Assembly: GCA_029582155.1 (NCBI GenBank)
Contig: CM055911.1
Span: 51,211,419-51,275,418 of the forward strand
Direction of reading: 5' to 3'
Source of the DNA: Panopea generosa
Lineage: Eukaryota > Mollusca > Bivalvia > Adapedonta > Hiatellidae
DNA length: 64,000 nt
A model generated the notes under the pieces. The model ran no database searches. It had not been told where the DNA came from and was given only the letters and a program-made list of their open reading frames with translations. A program made the position numbers and the translations under genes. Below, in pieces: positions 25,429-37,400 of this stretch. Positions within the stretch are counted from its first letter, which is position 1; each line of letters begins with the position of its first letter.

Positions 25429-28400
25429 GATAAATTACACTGTTCCTATTACACAATTTACATGCATGATATAAAATATCTACAGCTGATTATATATGAT
25501 TATGTGTCAATGAAATAAATCGGAAATGGAATGATATTTTCTCTCTATATATAGGTCCTGTTAAATTTATTGAATTGATAAGATTGAGTCAGACACAATG
25601 TGAAAAGTGCTATTATTAATCTTTGAAGGAAAGTCAAATTGTAAAAAGAGACATTTGATATGGTGTCCATGTTTTGTTTCTAACTGGGTTTAACGCCATT
25701 TACAAAACATTTCAAGTTATATAAGGCATATCCAGTTTTATTGGTGGAATAACCACAATCTTCCGCAGGTAACTGGCAAACTTTCTCACATAAAGATTTT
25801 GAAGTGAGCAGGACTTGAACCTACGACCTTAGCAGTGAGAGAGGTAAAGTGACCTTGAGACAGCCCCTAATACCACTCAGCCATAAAGGACTCTTATGTA
25901 CATGTTAACACATTATTGACGGTTCAACAGGTTCTTTGTTGCTATTTTCAAAAATAATATGAATTTCGAAAATCAAGTTCTACGGTTATCCCTTTCTTTG
26001 ATGGACTAAAATCCAAACAATAAAGACCCTGATCAGCCAGCAAATTAACTAGCAGCTTGGTGCCATCAGGGTCTGCAATGTTTGCAAATGGTACCTCTGA
26101 TCTGTTCAGCAAACTTTGAGAGAAAAATGCCTGCTATCTCTCCATTAATGATTTATTTCCATGTCAAAAATTTAAATGTAAAGCTGGTACTGGTTTGCCA
26201 CACAAGTCTTAAAAGTTAGTTCTTGTATGATTGAGATAGAAGTAGTTTTAAGTTTCGATGTTATTTCAGTTTTTTTATTTGTTTAATTTCCATAGGCATC
26301 AACATTTATGCAAATTGAAACATACCACATAATGTCTTTTAATCACATTGTATTATTTTGCTACAGTTGCTTGTATGTAAAACATTTAATTGTTTTATAA
26401 TATTTTACAGTAAACTAGCATAATCAAGTATCATTCAAATGTAAGTTTAAAAATATATCTCCCAAACTCTGAAAATTGTTTATTTTGATTGCGTGCTTCA
26501 ATGTGTTAAAATCATTTAAACAAAACTATTATTGACATAGAGTGTCGTTTTCATGATAATTTAGAAGATGAATTACACAACTTGCAATATTCTGGTATTG
26601 TTTTTATCTTCAAAATGTACTGCCTCGATAAACCGAACATCACATTTCAGAATTTCAGTGCAAAACTATTGTATCACCTTCTTTATCCATATTTAGATAC
26701 AATAGTTTTGAATTGCACCATTAAATATTCATGAAAATTTCATGATAGTTTCATACAATTAGAGAAACAGAAAATGACGTTGTGATACAAATGTGTCCAC
26801 CACAGTTCCCGTAACCAGAGTATTGTACTTAATAAGTCACCCACCTTCAGCTCATCTATATCCTGCTTGGATGCGTAACTAGGCGACATAAACTTGGCGA
26901 GTGTTACGGAGCTCTCATCCAACCAATCACAGAGGGACTTCCACGAGTCGTAAAACTTTGAAAAGATAATACTAGATGAGTAAAGATTTTTTACAAATTA
27001 CAAAATACATTTATCGAAATCTAACTTAATTTAGTTTAGTGTTAAACTGGAGGTGTGCCTGAAGACAGACAATCTATTATGCCTTTGTTGTACATAAAGT
27101 TTGACACAAGAATAAATGCATTGGTAAAAAAAATGAGATCTTTGAAGTTCCATTTAAATCCATTTAGTGGTTATAAAAATAACAAGATTTATCATTAAAT
27201 ATAATTAAAAGAATATAACTATGTTGAAAGTCAAGGTACTGGTATACAAAGATGATATATGTGCAACAAGACTTCATAACAAAACTGACCTTAGCAAGTT
27301 TAGCCAAAATTGGTTGATAAGAGTTGTAATTTTTATCAGGTTCAAACTTACATAAATCATGCTTGAACTCTTCCTGGGTAGAGCCAGGGCCTGGTTTCTC
27401 GAAAATACTTAAGTCTGCTATTAATTTAAACTCAAATAGTGTGCTCAATTTAAGTATAAAATTGAGCACACTATCGAGTTTAAGTAAAATAAGAGACTTA
27501 AGTATTTTTGTGAAACCGGGGCCTGTACTAAGCATACGCTATAGTATCATGCCCAAGGACATCACACATGGCCGTATCAGAGGAAAGAAGATGACAAAAT
27601 CCCCAATATGTGGGAATTTGGTAGATAACATCATCAACTGTGTAGTTATATATTTGAATACACTATCAGGCTACTGGAAATTAGGCAACCAATATTAATT
27701 TTTGTTTAATTACCCTGGGTATGCCGGCCCCACCCTCCCGACTGCTTGGTAGGGGGAAAACATTAAAAATTCATTCTCACCCGCTTATCTTCTTTGTACG
27801 CCTGCTTAAACAATCTACCCCTCTCATCTGTGCGTCTCAATAATTTCTTCCATCTAAGCCGGATACCAACAAGAAGGTTCTTTATGTAGATGGTATCCTG
27901 TTTGCGACCGAAATATTTCAGGAAGGTTCCCGTTCTGTCTAATGTATGCATCTTCTCGATCTGCGCATCAAGCTCAGCCTTCAGTTTCTGGAATTAAATT
28001 CATTAAATAATATTCAATTAATTGTAATTATAGCTATGGACTTGTATAGCAGGATAGGAATCTTGCATCTCCTGACTTAATGTTGATGAAATAGTGCAAG
28101 AAGGATTCATAATTTGCAACTTAATCTTTCATAATTCACAGGCAACTGATTTCTTGTACATAAACTTTAAGTTGTATTTGAATTTTAGATGTTTAAACAT
28201 GTTTGGATCATGCAAAATGATCTTGAATTAAAGATATTGAGGTTTGAAGGAAAAATTATACAAATTATATTTTTTTTATTGGGGTTTAACACCATTTTCA
28301 ACACATTTCAGGTTATATATGGCATATCAAGTTTTAATGGTGGAGGAAGACCTCAAGACTGAATCAGACCGAATAGAACCATCATCCTTCCACAAGTAAC

Positions 28401-31400
28401 TGGAAACTTTCTCACGTAAGTTTTTGGTGCAAGCGGACTGGAACCTACGACTTAAGTGATGAAATGTAAAAATCTTAGACCACTCGGCCGTGGAGGACAC
28501 CATATTGTTTTTTAATCATTTTGCACATAACGGGTTATGTATGGCATATCCAGTTTTATTGGTGGAGGAAGACCTCAGAATGAATCTGAGTAGAACCACT
28601 GTTCTTCCGCAAGTAACTGGCAAATTATCGTACGTACGTTTGTTAGAGCAATCGTGACTTGAACCTCAGCGATGAAAGGTGTGGACAGATGACTGGGGAC
28701 AGTGCCTTAAACCACCTGGCCTCAGAGAATCCCCAGTATATTTATAATTATGTCTTTTCTATTGCAAACAATTAAAAAAGTTATTTTCATATTAATTTCC
28801 TCTTCATACATTAGCAATTCATTTTAATTTCCTCTTCATAAAATGTTTCATTAATAATTCCCACACTCACATGGTGGTCCTCAATCTGCTTCATGACTCG
28901 GTGCACGATTTTACTCGGGTACTTGAATCCTCGCATCGTGATCTCAGCATTGTTCAACCAATCGGTGAAGTTCTTCAGTGTGCCGTGGAAGTCATCAATG
29001 TTGCGCAGGTGCTCGTCCATCTTATCCTGCAGGAAATAATAATGTTTAGAAAATTAATAAATGAATGGGGTTTTACAGCACATTGACACAAAAGTTTTCA
29101 AATACTTAATTATCATCCCTTCCACAAAGGTTAGCAGTTTGAAAATAATGTTCTTTTTTCTCTTTTCTGATAATACTGCTAGGCGGATTTAAGTATCTTA
29201 GCATAATATTCATTTGATAAAAAAGAACAAGATTATTTTGCAACTGATTTCTTTGCTTAATTATTTTACGTCATTTTTATGCAATCAAGCGCTAACAGAC
29301 GATCAGTTAACCTAACTACTTTTTCCTGGGATTCTCTAAAGTTAACCAGTACTCGAGCACACCCATCTCCTATCATCACTGATAATTTTCCCACATGAAT
29401 CAGAGGTGAGAGATGACAGACAATTAGATGCAATTACTAACGAGTGTAAACCGCACGAAACTAGTCCAAACTGAACACATCACAGCCATTAACACTCGGC
29501 CTTTTTTCTATAATTTCCAGGTAAAAGTAACAGCATACAATATTTTAATTTACAAGTTTCATTGAAATTGAATCACCATTAAACCCCTGGGTTGCATTTC
29601 ACAAAAAAAAACTAACAATAAAAATAGATCGTAAACGTAAAGTATTATTTATAATTTTTTGTTTGTTAAATGCAACTCAGGCTTATAAATGCTCTTCCAA
29701 ACTTGAGGTCAATTTAATAATAACAAATAAGAAACAAACCTTCCGTTTTTGTGCACGATTTTTAGTGTCATTCAGGACATCCTTTAGCTTCCTCATTCTG
29801 TCTGATATCTGTAGCACATCCTCGGGTGGACACGCATCAATCAGTTCTTGACCCTTCTCCAACAGCGCCTTGGCTGGTTCCTCACGATTATGGAGCTGCT
29901 GGTGCCGCTCCTACAATGTCAGACAATACAGATCATGTGATGAAATTGAAACTTTTATGAAGAAGTCCAGTAACATTCTGACCATTATACTTTTATTTGT
30001 ATGTTTTTTGACCATTGTACTTTTATTTGTATGTTTTTTGACCATTGAACTTTTATTTGTATGTTTTTAATAGTATTTTAAGCCATTTTTAATACGTAAG
30101 AGGTTGTATTTGGCATCCAGTTATATAGGAAATTCAAATTTCATCAATAAATGAAAAACTTCTTCTGACAAAATGAGTAGCTTCATATATCAGTATAAAT
30201 TAGAAATAATTTAAAAAAAATAAAAAAAATAATGCCATTTTTAACACATTACATCCAGTTTATTGGTAGTGGAAGACCTCAGAACCTGGGAATAAATCTT
30301 CTGTGAGAACTGGCAAACTTTGTCACATAAAGTTGTTTGGACTGAGCTGGACTCAAACTCACAACCTCAGCAGAAAGAGGCAAGCGATCTTTGAGACAGC
30401 ACGTTAAACCTCTTAATCATGAATGGCCCATGAATATGATGACAGACAATTCATATAGGGCATACAATAACAACGATGTGCTATAGATAAATGTACTTGA
30501 ACAAAGTTTCAAATCAACTCTTTTTTTTTGTTTATATCAGATAAAGGTTAATCAGTATATTATAAGCATCAGGAACGTCTTTGATTATCAAATATTTTGA
30601 CAAAGGTGTTTCTATTTTTTATTTTATACATAACACAAATTTTAGATCTCAATATAAGGTTTACATAATTGCCATACCTGGAACTTCTCAAACTGTTCTT
30701 TAGCTGTGTCAGGTAGAGCTCCAAATGGTGTACCAGACTTGAGTTCTGTCCTCAGTTCATTTATCCATTGTAGCATGTCATCTACATCTCCAACAAACTT
30801 CTTTACCTGGTGACATAATATCAAAAGGAGGTTAACATATTTAGTTTAACTTTGACAATTATTTGACATTGATTGTGAATTTTATAAAAAGAAAACAAGA
30901 CCAACACAAGCGGGTGCAGACACTTGTCTTTTTTTCCAAATCTTTTAAGTAGGTCAAAGTCAGTGATGTAAACTTTTTAAACATGATGATGATTAGTTTA
31001 CAAAATCAATTATTCTACTGAAAAATACAATAGATTTAAAAAAAAATCAAACCCCCAGCTAAACAAAAAACTTTACCTAAGGTTTTGGAGGTCAAAGTAT
31101 GGAAATGTAGGTATGTTAGCTAGATACACTGTTTCTAAAGAATGGAAATGTAGGTATGTTAGCTAGATACACCGTTTCTAAAGAATGGAAATGTAGGTAT
31201 GTTAGCTAGATACACTGTTTCTATAACATATTAATATGAAGTGATTATGAAGTTTAGTCGCTATAACATAGGACTTTTGTTCAGAAACAGAGAAAAAGCT
31301 AAGCTGAACATAAAACTTTAACCTAAGGTTTTAGAGGCCAAAGTATAGAAATGTAGGTATGTTAGCTTCATACACTGTTTCTGTAACATATTTATATGAA

Positions 31401-34400
31401 GTGTTTATGAAGTTTATAGTCACTATAACATAGGATTTTGTTCAGAAACAGAGAAAAAGCTAAGCTGAACATAAAACTTTAACCTAAGGTTTTAGAGGCT
31501 AAAGTATGGAAATGTAGGTATGTAAGCTAGATATACTGTTTCTATAACATATTAATATGAAGTGTTTGTGAAGTTTAGTCACTATAACATAGGACTTTTG
31601 TTCAGAAACAGAGAAAAAGCTGAGCTGAACATAAAACTTTAACTGGCGGATGACAACAACAATGAAAAAGATGACAGGGTCATGACAATAGCTCTTCTAG
31701 TTAAAAATTAGTTTGAAATTAACTTTAAGATAAGATTTAAAGTTGTAAGACTGCATACCTGTCTCAGTTTTTCCTGCATCTTTGCCTCCTTGTCCCTGGA
31801 GTCCGCTTGTACCCTTCTCAGCATCTCGTTCATCTCGTCTTGCACACCCTTTATGTTTGGCCCTTCACAAGCCCCCTTGGCTTGGAGGTCTGTTAATGCC
31901 TTGTTTAGCTTCCTTGAAGCCCGTTCCTGACCTTTGACATCAGATTGCAACAGCTAAAATGAACAATACCAAGTTTCATGCTATTCTGTTATAGATCTTG
32001 TTCTTTTCAACAAATATGAATTCACTACCTTTACTATGCAATATGCTCATCTAATACAATAAATGTCTGCATACAAAATAGCACTGTTTCTTTTACTGAA
32101 ACTTCAACAAAAACTATTTAAGAATGTTGTTGTATGGTGTTAAGCATTGCTTTCAACAATTTTTCAGCCATGTCACGACTTGAGAAAGTATTCTAAAAAG
32201 TGCCACACAAGAGTATCATCCTTCAGATACATGGTATGATAACCCATCCAGTCACATTATACTAACACCAGGCCGACTAGACCTAGAACTATCTTCTAAG
32301 TGCTGAGCGCCACTCATTTTTTTGCCATCAAGGGATAACAGATGATAAGTTAACAAACTATTCTTTTCTGTGATCCTGTAAGGTTAACCAGTACTGGAGC
32401 ACACTCAATCTACACGTGTTACTGATAACTTTCCCACTTGAATCAGAGGTGAGAGATGAAAGATAAAGAGGTGCGATGTTACATATTATGGAGACTGTGG
32501 TTTGCGAGGTATCAAATTCACGACTCCTGGATTGATAGTCAGACACGCTACAAACTGAGCTAATCAGCTACCAGGTATTCTATTTTGAAGGACCATTGTA
32601 AGACCCCCATGATCATATGGAAACATGTATCTCATGAAAATATATATAGCAATACGAAACTAATCAATTTGACACAAATTCTTACATTCAATTTTTTCAT
32701 ATGGGTCTCTAGACATTTTGGGTCGCCGGTAGCAATGTCCATGAGATTGAGTTCTGTCATTGCACGCTCCAGTGAGTTTGTTATGTCCAGCATGCCCTTC
32801 TCAATGTCACCGACCTTGACCTGCATCTCCTGGAGGTTTGCCTGAAATTAACAACTTACAGTGAATTACTTGCTTTAAAATGTGCCGGGTGTCTTATGTT
32901 GGAAATAATTCACCGTTACATAAATTATGGAATAATGACAAATACCGGTTTGTTTGTCCAGTTATTGATTAAAGATTGAAGGTGCAGGATATTTTCCCAA
33001 TGTGCATGACAATAATATGTTTAAAAACAAATACTATGTACTCTCCAGTTTGCTATACACAAGTTGATTCAGCAATGCATCCAGCGCATTATGAAAAATT
33101 TGTTCAAAATCTGTAACCCCCCATACACCACCTTTACATGAAATCCTAAATATTCCACTACCTTTATATTGTAGGGGATTGGCATTGAAACAGAACCAGA
33201 CAAACAAAACAATGAAGCTGTCACAAAAAAAAACAATCACCTGAACACTAATTTAACCCTTTACTTCATATAGACACCTTTGGACACCTCTAATATTGAA
33301 AGCATTAATTCATCACATATCAGCAATGGGTGAATTATGTTTATATTAACTGACAGAGTGGAAAACAGTGCAGGAAGTGTTATGATTATTCTGAACTCTT
33401 CCTGCACTGTCTTCAAAGGCCTTCTGTGATTGGTGTGGGAAAACGCATATCTGTGGAGTAAAGGGTTAAAGAGCAATACAAGGGAGATAACTGTAACCGT
33501 GTCAATAATGAAGCAAGCCATTAATGGACTCTTGCGGAAGGCTTCGGAAAGTATGCAAGTGTCATTTATAAATATTATCAATGTAAATATAGTATTATTA
33601 AGTGCTCTAAATGCAAATTCAAAATATTATATAAAAAATTTCAAAACAATTATGTTACTAAATCTATCAGAAAATGACAACTAAAATAAAATGAAATAAA
33701 ACTACAGTATCACCGAAATAATTTGAGAGAAAAAAAACATGGTATGTTAAAAATATATTATCGTTGTTAACTAATTCTGCATGCATGTCTAGAAAACGAA
33801 ATAAACAAGATGGAAATGCAAAATTAGACTAGGTATTAACTATTAAGCGCACAAAGTTAACAGCATCTGAAAACTAATGATCATAACATACAAGTCTCTG
33901 AACTGTATAAAGAAAGATGAAACACAACTTCTTTATGCTGTAGAGAAAATTACCTTTCTTATACTTATTCAATATATTCCGTTTCTTTCATTTAGGAGAT
34001 GAGAAAATATTTATGGCCAAATTTTGTTGCTCTTTTTTTTTTTGGAAGAGTTTTGGAAAGTATATTATGTGCTAATGCTAAAGACTTTCTTTAAGACTTA
34101 ATTATTTTACATCGATTGTGAAATAAGTCCTATTAGACAAATAATGTTCGGAGACTTCCTGGATAGTACTAGTACTAAGCATATGTGGGTATATCATGCT
34201 CAAGGACACCACACATAGCTGTGAGGCAGGATTGAACCCACAATCCTCTTATCCTTGGAAAGATGCTTTACCACTAGACCACATGCTCCTAATCTGGCCT
34301 TTTGGGTTTTAAAGGTCAACTTTTGAAATTGTGTTTCTATTTCCTTAAGGTTTTAACAATGTAATGGAGAAATGACATGCTTACGCTGAAAACAAAATAT

Positions 34401-37400
34401 CATTTATACTACAAATTACTGACTTACAGTACAAAACAAAACCTTAAAATAACTCTATAAAGTCTGGTCATATCAACATGGCTAATAACAAAATCACCGT
34501 TCAATCTCTGAGCTCAACATTAAATTCTGTAATTGTGGCTGGTAGATTGGTAAATTGGTCCAAACAGTTTAGTTTATACTTATTTCTTTAAGCTTGATTG
34601 CTTAGAAAACTCAAATTTATATGAATCACTTTCAAGCCTACTTCCTTGGTAGAACCCGTATTAAGTGCTGTTTTTTTTTCAAACCCACAACCTCAGGCTA
34701 CAGCGGTCCTAGCAGTACTAATCAAACTCATGACCCCAGCATTGATAGTCAAACGCTCTGCCGACTGCAGAGCTTGGAAATACCAACAATTGGAAATAGT
34801 AAAGACACTGAAAGTCATAGAGAATAGGAATAAGGTAGTGAAAATGTTATAAATATACTCAATACAATTAGTAACACTGTCATTGATAGATACAGTTCAA
34901 TCGAAATGTGTATTTTATTTAACTATATCTCTGTCTGTGACAGTGTTACTTGTGACAACCATTATAGCATTGTGGAACCAGTTAGTAAATATGTAGCAGA
35001 TAATGTAACAACAATTAGTGAAATTGTACCAAAGAACTTTGCAGTAGGACTATCTATCAGAGAAACAGTAGCAGAGCCAAAGAAACCTTTTACAAGTAAT
35101 TAGATTGAAACAGAAAACAAGAAAAATAATTAGTGAGATCACGAAAGAAAAAGTAAAACAGCAGTAAGTGAGGCCCTCAATAGACACAGTGGAACTTTTT
35201 CAAACCAAACAAGTAAACGAGAGTTACTGTCTACAACAGGCTCCTGTTTAAACAACACATTAAAGTACATGTACGTTCGAATACTTAACAACTTAAATTT
35301 ATGAAAAGCAGCCAGGTGAACATGATTTCAGGCTTGTTCCATTGATATTGATTATATGCTAAATAAATTGCCATTATAAAGTGAGTAATTTGATTAATTA
35401 TAGCTTTAAAGTATTTAAGGAAAAGCATCCAGGTAATCATGGTTTTAGACTGGTTTCAGAAAAAAAAAATTAATTTCATTCTTTAAAGAATAGTAAAATA
35501 ACCAGTCAAAATAAAGTTACCGTTTATTCTCACGTATAAGGCGCTTTTTTTCCAACTTTTAAGATCTTCGAGAAGGGATGTGCAATATACATAAGTACAG
35601 AAGATTTCTTTTTTTTTCATGTAATTTTTCAAAGATTTATCGATTCAGAAAAGATTTTGGTACACTGGTATGTTCAGATATTATTTCAAGACAATTTCTT
35701 CATGGGTGATGATTTACCTAGCGGAGAATGTTTTATTCAAATTCAGTCCTTTTACATTATATATGCAGTAAAACATGTCAATTAAATCGAAAAATAAGAA
35801 TATGTTTACTGCTTATTTACGTCGTGACTTGAAATAACATTTAAAATAGCACAGACTGGTTTATGTAATGGTGAAAGTGTATTGACGATGCAGAATAAAT
35901 GTAATATCTTCATCAATGTTTTTATTCACACATATATCTTTTGTTTGTACAGTTTGTAGTAGTTTATGTTTATAAATTCAAATCAATATAATATGCGGTA
36001 TTTCGTTATGATTAAAAAAATATTGTAATATGGCAGGTGTTGACAACTCTGAGTATGTATTGAGACACCTAGTACCAGTCTACTGTATTTTTCGGACCAT
36101 TCAAATTCTGTTAAACATATTGAATCAGGTATTCCTTCCAACATGTTGCCACAGCTGAATTGGGACGAGATTTCAAAATTATGATGCGCTCTATACACAT
36201 ATATAGGAGAATTGTATTTTTTTCTTAGTTCTTGGTCTTAAACATGGATGCGCAATATACACGAATGCGTCCAATACATGAGTAGAAACGGTAAGTTTTT
36301 AAGTATTAAAGTAAAACTTAAGAAAATATTGATCTATGAAGCAAAATTTAGTTTTTCTGGAACTGGTCAAAAACCTTGGTCAGCTGCTTTTCTTTGAATT
36401 AAGTTTAAGTAATTATGCATATTGTTAAATATGCTGTTGAAACAGGAGCGAGGAGTCATATATCATTGAATGATTTACTCTTGTGACAGATGTTGTTAAT
36501 AATGACAACAAATCCATTACAGGTGATGACTTCACAAAGATAATAAATAAAAACACATGTAGCTTCTCATTCACAGAAATTAATCAAAAACGAAAACAGC
36601 GACACATCAGTGGACGAGGTGCAAACAAAACAGCATAACATAATGAAAATGGTGAAAGATACAATTATAACAAACATTCCAACTGAAAATGATATGTAAC
36701 ATTCATACAATTATAATAGCATCACAACAAACTAAAATAACCACAGAGTACTCAAAGCCACCCAAGTAACAGATACAATACATGTCAGAGTTTGTGTGTT
36801 TATTCTTTATGTACTATCAGCTTGTTAAATCTTATTGGAATTTATTAATTATGTTTTAATAGGGAGATACAGAATAGTAAGTGAATTCTACAGTCACCAA
36901 TTTTCCCTTTTACTCAGATTTCATCTAAATTACCTCCCAAACCCCCCACATTTCAGCACCATAGTAAAAATTTTACCTTATGGATTTACAACTTTCATAA
37001 TTTCATAATACATCTAAATCAATTCTAGCAAATGCTAAATCAAATTTCTATGGTACTTTCAGCTTGAGTTTTAGCATTCAACAAAGACGGTGATGAATAA
37101 TATGAAAAATAATAATAATATATTACAATGAAGTATTGAATGTTCTAGGTCAATAAAATGTATACGGTACATCATACATGCATACACAGATGCATACACC
37201 CATTACCCTGTGATAGGATTTCTATTATATTTCATCCCCTCACTGCCCCTCAAATTTCATAAATATCCGTTCTGTAAGTTGAATGCTAAAACAAAACGCA
37301 TTTCATGTCTTTTCTATCCAGCAACACGCACTAAGGCAATCTTCCAGCTCTAATTCTCTTTATGCTCTGTTTGCAAGGAAAAAAATGCCTAAAGGAAAAG

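Larger units (their letters stand above)
9499..26844. other. 17.3 kb intron between exons 21 and 22
   Basis: The largest intron in the window. It holds an inverted-repeat element (10000-10254), CRE and CTCF-like motifs (12937-13256), SINE-A at 15063 and 24300, a decayed ORF with a partial duplication (17531-18450), many SINE-C, SINE-B and SINE-D copies from 20.4 kb on, and tandem arrays at 23.1 and 25.0 kb. About 10.3-12.9 kb and 15.4-17.5 kb show no recognisable repeat. The 108-codon frame at 14520-14846 (+) has no protein features I recognise. Confidence 0.85.
26956..27780. other. Intron between exons 20 and 21
   Basis: Holds a SINE-D copy split by a fold-back MITE (27345-27600). The remainder is AT-rich and has no recognisable feature. 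Confidence 0.85.
27988..28870. other. Intron between exons 19 and 20
   Basis: About half of it is two SINE-C copies in a row (28270-28733). Nothing else recognised. Confidence 0.85.
29027..29739. other. Intron between exons 18 and 19
   Basis: Contains a SINE-B copy (29265-29502) and a small inverted-repeat element (29585-29683). Nothing else recognised. Confidence 0.85.
29911..30677. other. Intron between exons 17 and 18
   Basis: Contains a 30-bp triple repeat near the exon 18 acceptor and one SINE-C copy. Nothing else recognised. Confidence 0.85.
31954..32685. other. Intron between exons 15 and 16
   Basis: Largely a composite of SINE-A and SINE-B (32124-32575). The rest is unremarkable AT-rich sequence. 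Confidence 0.85.

Noticed and set aside
27164-27698. Overlapping 123- and 111-codon frames on both strands
   Set aside because: They arise from the palindromic MITE and the SINE around it; no protein features.
34906-35103. 65-codon plus-strand frame with plausible composition
   Set aside because: Starts within AT-rich intron, with no homology I recognise and no splice partners; probably chance.
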